Source: Astropecten irregularis | Taxonomy: Eukaryota; Echinodermata; Asteroidea; Paxillosida; Astropectinidae | Assembly (NCBI GenBank): GCA_963971285.1 | Contig: OZ020253.1 | Coordinates: 3,100,001 to 3,164,000, forward strand | Length of the DNA: 64,000 bases | Reading direction: 5' to 3' | Shown here: in pieces, positions 60,801 through 64,000 of the stretch | Position numbering within the stretch: the first letter of the stretch is position 1 | Layout: every line of letters starts with the position of its first letter | Made by a program: the position numbers and the translations under genes | Notes under the pieces: model-generated | The model's input: the letters and a program-made list of their open reading frames with translations, nothing else | Database searches by the model: none | Told to the model about the DNA's origin: nothing

Positions 60801-62159
60801 GTGTTGCCAGAGGCATGATCAGTGTTTCACTGTAGCACAGCAGGGCGTGTGCAACGGCTCCAAGAGATCCGTCTACAGCAACTACTATAAATACAGTGTA
60901 CAGAAGAGGGAGAAGACTGATGATGGCGTGCACGCTGACGTCCACTGCGGTAAGATTTTGATTTTTGACCCATGGCTTATGGCTCTGATCCACCCTAATG
61001 TTACCCCAATCAGAATAGGCTTGCACTCTTAAAGGTATAATACATGATTGGTATAGGTCACAGGACTCACACTTTGTCTGATGAAACATGTACATGAAAT
61101 AATAAACCTGTGAAAATTTGAGCTCAATCGGACATCTGAGTCGGCACAAGAAAATAGTGAAAACCCGACACAATTTTTCTTATATATAAAACATAGAATG
61201 GTTTTGATCTTACCCCAAGATCAAAACTGTTTTCGGTCTTTGATTTACTAATTTCTGGATAACTTACACCATTTTAGGTGGAAATATTTTAATTTTAATA
61301 TTTTAATATTTTAATATTTCGTTTGGGTATGTTACCAATCCTGTACTGTAGCCTACCACTCTGCTTCACTTAACAACATCATCGCAGGATCTTAGAGGTA
61401 CTACCATACTATGGTAGCATCCCGGAACAGAAATCTTCACAGATTTACCTATAACTTACAGGGTATAAAGATGGTCGGAAACATACCGTTAAATAGTGTT
61501 TCCGCCAGAAATGGTGTATTCATCCAGAAAAGAGTAAAATCAATTGACCGAAAACCATTTTGATCTTCAGAAAATCAAAAATCCTGTGAAAAGGTTAAAA
61601 ATAAACTAATGTGTTTTCATTGTTTTCTCAATAAGTGGCCACAGTATGAGATTTGGGATTTCACAGATGACTGTTACTGTATCTGTCTTGATAGTTTTGC
61701 CCATGAATCTGCAGTACTTTGACAAAAACCAAAGTATGAAATCACCTTTAAGTCAAAGACCAAGAACACAAACTATGCACAAAACTCAGTTCGAAGTTAT
61801 GATTGGGCTTTCTGGGCACGATGCATCCTTGAATCATTGCAAATTTAACCTCAAAATTTGCCAATAACAATTTGAATTTCGAAATTGTTTGAAGTTGAAT
61901 GGTAAATCCACTTTTGCTGTCCTTAGTCATCCAAAATCCCACACCAACCAGCAAAAAGGGCGCCCTCATCCGGTCAAATCAAATCACCGTGCTTGCTTGT
62001 CTTCCCCATTTCACAGCTCCCATCTCGAAATACAGCGACGTCGCCCAGGGTATGTGCGGCAAGGCAATCTGTGACTGCGACAGGGATGTCGCCACGTGCT
62101 TCGCCAAGCACAACCACAACCGCAAGTACAACCGCTACGACAGAAGAAAGTGTCATTAA
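57834..62159 (+). CDS. Secreted phospholipase A2, gene 3
   Basis: Four exons: 57834-57909, 59476-59647, 60801-60949 and 62017-62159; phases 1, 2, 1; 179 residues. Exon 1 is a signal peptide. Exon 2 has the same length (172 bp) as in gene 1 and the same calcium loop YGCYCGIGG, with TSYNGYG before it. Exon 3 has CCQRHDQC with His (about 88) and Asp (89). Exon 4 has CDCD with the third catalytic Asp (about 154). As in gene 1, Tyr52 is Phe and the group I Cys11 is absent. The C-terminus is rich in His, Arg and Tyr. Genes 1 and 3 are sister copies and gene 2 between them is older or faster changing. Likely an active secreted calcium-dependent lipase. Confidence 0.9.
58167..58521 (-). mobile_element. 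MITE family A in PLA2 gene 3 intron 1
   Basis: Inverted copy, TTAA at both ends. Confidence 0.8.
58561..58965 (-). mobile_element. Non-LTR retrotransposon tail (CR1/L2 type)
   Basis: A 132-codon minus-strand frame has [44 protein letters not shown] and LRSSDDKPL, the usual order at the C-terminal end of these reverse transcriptases. No catalytic core, so a truncated copy. Confidence 0.8.
59745..59888 (-). mobile_element. MITE family B fragment in PLA2 gene 3 intron 2
   Basis: Inverted; 'gatcttaccccgagatcaaa' is the family B core. The left end is lost. Confidence 0.7.
59977..60201. mobile_element. MITE with 'aggccttttcat' ends
   Basis: Starts aggccttttcatacgacact and ends agcgtcgagtgaaaaggcct; imperfect inverted repeats of about 24 bp. 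Confidence 0.8.
60382..60747 (+). mobile_element. MITE family A in PLA2 gene 3 intron 2
   Basis: Direct copy ending about 50 bp before exon 3; palindromic centre intact. Confidence 0.85.
61029..61350 (-). mobile_element. MITE family B in PLA2 gene 3 intron 3
   Basis: Inverted copy; 'aaaggtataatacatgattg' left end, 'gatcttaccccaagatc' core, right end shortened around a small 'attttaat' repeat. Confidence 0.75.
61391..61751 (+). mobile_element. MITE family A, old, in PLA2 gene 3 intron 3
   Basis: The most diverged copy, but it keeps the order 'cagggtataaagatgg', 'gtgtattcatccagaaa' and 'cccatgaatctgc'. Confidence 0.65.
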
Positions 62160-62194
62160 GATCCCAGGCCACGACCATGACGATCGACACAAGT

Positions 62195-62255
62195 TATTGT
62201 CACATTATTGTCACTTTATTGTCACGTTATTGTCACTTTATTGTCACTTTAATGT
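62195..62255 (+). repeat. Short 'ttattgtcac' repeats after PLA2 gene 3
   Basis: Six imperfect units beginning about 36 bp after the stop codon, probably in the 3' UTR. Confidence 0.8.
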
Positions 62256-62261
62256 TGTGAG

Positions 62262-62449
62262 AGTTTGTGATACTTTATTTTGATTATCATCTTTGTCTAT
62301 GTATCAGAGTTCAAAACATTTGATACGTCTTCTTTGAATTCACCCATTTTGGGAAAGTTTGTGATACTTTATTTTGATTATCATCTTTGTCTATGTATCA
62401 GAGTTCAAAACATTTGATACGTCTTCTTTGAATTCACCCATTTTGGGAA
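62262..62449 (+). repeat. Perfect 94-bp tandem duplication
   Basis: 62262-62355 and 62356-62449 read identically ('agtttgtgatactttatttt' to 'cacccattttgggaa'). Confidence 0.9.
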
Positions 62450-64000
62450 AGTTTGGTTTTACTCATTTAACCCAAGATCTCTGGATCACTGTCACCCAGG
62501 ATCATGCGACCAAATGGTTTGGGGTTAAAAAAAATAACATCCTGTAACGTGACATGCTAGTCAAAATAGCCGCGGTTGATACTGGTGTCCCGTTTTGTTT
62601 TTGTAATTCGATTACAGTATTCGAATTTTCTACTGGATGCTTTTTACTATACGATCTACTTAACCATAGGGCTAAGTTTGTTCACTGTTGCAGTGATACT
62701 TGAACTTGAACGTTTTCATAGGTCCCTACATGAAATTCTGTGTGTGAGAAATTGTATATAGAGTGATTCATACGTCAGCTATTTTTATTTCAATCATACA
62801 AATTAATGGAAATGAGACAATTGAAAAAAATAAAATGAAGATTTGCAGTTATTTGTCCAAAATGATGGTATTTGAGGGTTTTTTTTTAAATAATTTTGTC
62901 TCTATCGAGGAACTGGACAATATTCAAACCGACTTCTATGTCGGCGCATTGTTCCATGTATTAATACAGCTTTATAACTAGACCTCTGATCAGATTATAT
63001 CAGAGAAAATGTTTAAAATAATAGTTTTCATACCGGAATTTCGTGACATCTGAGCGACAGTTGGGCGACATGTTACCCAACTCGTTTTGCTCTGTTCACA
63101 CTGAAATTTTAAGCAATAAGGTACCTGGGCAACATGTTACCGAGATTGTTACTGAAAATGTTGACAGAGTATCACTCTACTTAAAGAGGATGTTCAACAC
63201 TCAACAATCCTCGCTTTATTTGTTAGAACTATTATCCTTAGATTACTTGAAATGAGAAAAAAATAATTATCTCACACTGAATACAGAAAGAGAGTCTTTT
63301 TTTATGATTTTTCTCTCAGCCCGCAAGCTCCCCAAAATTCAAATTCTCTGAATTTCGTCAATGGGGGCAGCAGACAAATTTGTGTGATTTCGTGACGTCA
63401 TATATGGCAGCCTTTTGAACAAAAGAAATTAATGTTAGGTGATTTTATATACGCCAGGGTTACTCTTTGCACGTGCCACTGGGTCTAATATGAAAGAAGA
63501 TGGGCGTGGCCACACAAACCAACCACCCTCCCACCTACCCATCCCACTCATCTATAGCGCCCCCATGCTCCACAATGTTACCTTAGGTCTCCTGGACAGT
63601 AATGTGATTGAACAACCTAATTGTCAGACACCCAATGGGGCAATTTGACATTTCAAAACATGCGTCATCCCCATATACAGTGTGTAAAAATATAAACACA
63701 CGTACCCCTTTTACGACTCCAAAGTTCCTGTGCGTTGCTAAAACCTTAAAAACGAGGAGACAGTGTGATGAGTCATGGAGCTCAATAGAGCCACCGACGC
63801 ACACAGCCCAAAGTCGTGACGTCTATTATGGGAAAAGTTTCCGTTTGCACGAGACACCACAGAGTGTGTTATAGGAAGACTTATTACGGCCTATACATTT
63901 TGGTAGCAATTTGTGGGAAGAGGCGTTGTGTATATCGTGAGCTTGGGCCAACTCTGACGGAAAAAAAGAAGTGAAAAATGGCGGGAAGATCGACGGCGTT
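62450..64000. other. Right end of window: no gene recognised
   Basis: Contains the 63041-63190 repeat (inverse of 48064-48240). Otherwise no exon or repeat family recognised. Confidence 0.45.

Overview
This is eukaryotic nuclear DNA: AT-rich, with short phased coding exons bounded by GT/AG splice sites, long introns, and very many short transposon copies, SINE-like repeats and satellites. The secreted phospholipase A2 type, the beta-1,4-galactosyltransferase type, the Penelope-like debris and a MITE with 'ggggccaatttcat' ends together suggest a marine invertebrate, probably a deuterostome such as an echinoderm. Species cannot be fixed from sequence alone.

Left two thirds (about 0.6-41 kb): a beta-1,4-galactosyltransferase (B4GALT-like) cluster. 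Each unit has six coding exons in one fixed pattern (121, 269, 117, 188, 237 and 130 coding bases), giving a 353-residue type II Golgi enzyme. Copies A (3468-9049), B (12681-16165) and C (24044-28108) lie on the minus strand and read as complete. Copy D (30315-31135, plus) is only a broken exon 2 and a frameshifted exon 6. Copy E (36048-40415, plus) has exons 1, 3, 4, 5 and 6 but no exon 2. A and B are direct tandem duplicates, with unit starts near 594 and 10285. A 6-kb palindrome (15652-21732) lies between B and C. C and D form a second, eroded inverted duplication framed by inverted Penelope-like fragments. E is an inverted copy related to A (9.05-10.2 kb mirrors 34.9-36.0 kb). A decayed antisense copy of the last exon lies about 0.4-0.5 kb upstream of every exon 1.

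Right third (about 41.8-62.2 kb): three secreted phospholipase A2 genes on the plus strand (41823-47402, 50655-53999, 57834-62159). Each has four coding exons with intron phases 1, 2, 1. Genes 1 and 3 keep the His-Asp catalytic motif. Gene 2 has Ser in place of the calcium-binding Asp49 and Cys at position 28, so it is probably a non-catalytic or altered paralogue.

Mobile DNA: two sibling MITE families (called A and B here) share one half and differ in the other, and occur about twenty times, mainly inside PLA2 introns. Other elements are tRNA-derived SINEs, Penelope-like fragments, a CR1/L2-type reverse transcriptase tail, a MADF-domain fragment, foldback elements, twin elements bounded by a 9-bp repeat, and several satellites. 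I saw no ordinary tRNA, rRNA or CRISPR locus. All alignments were done by eye.
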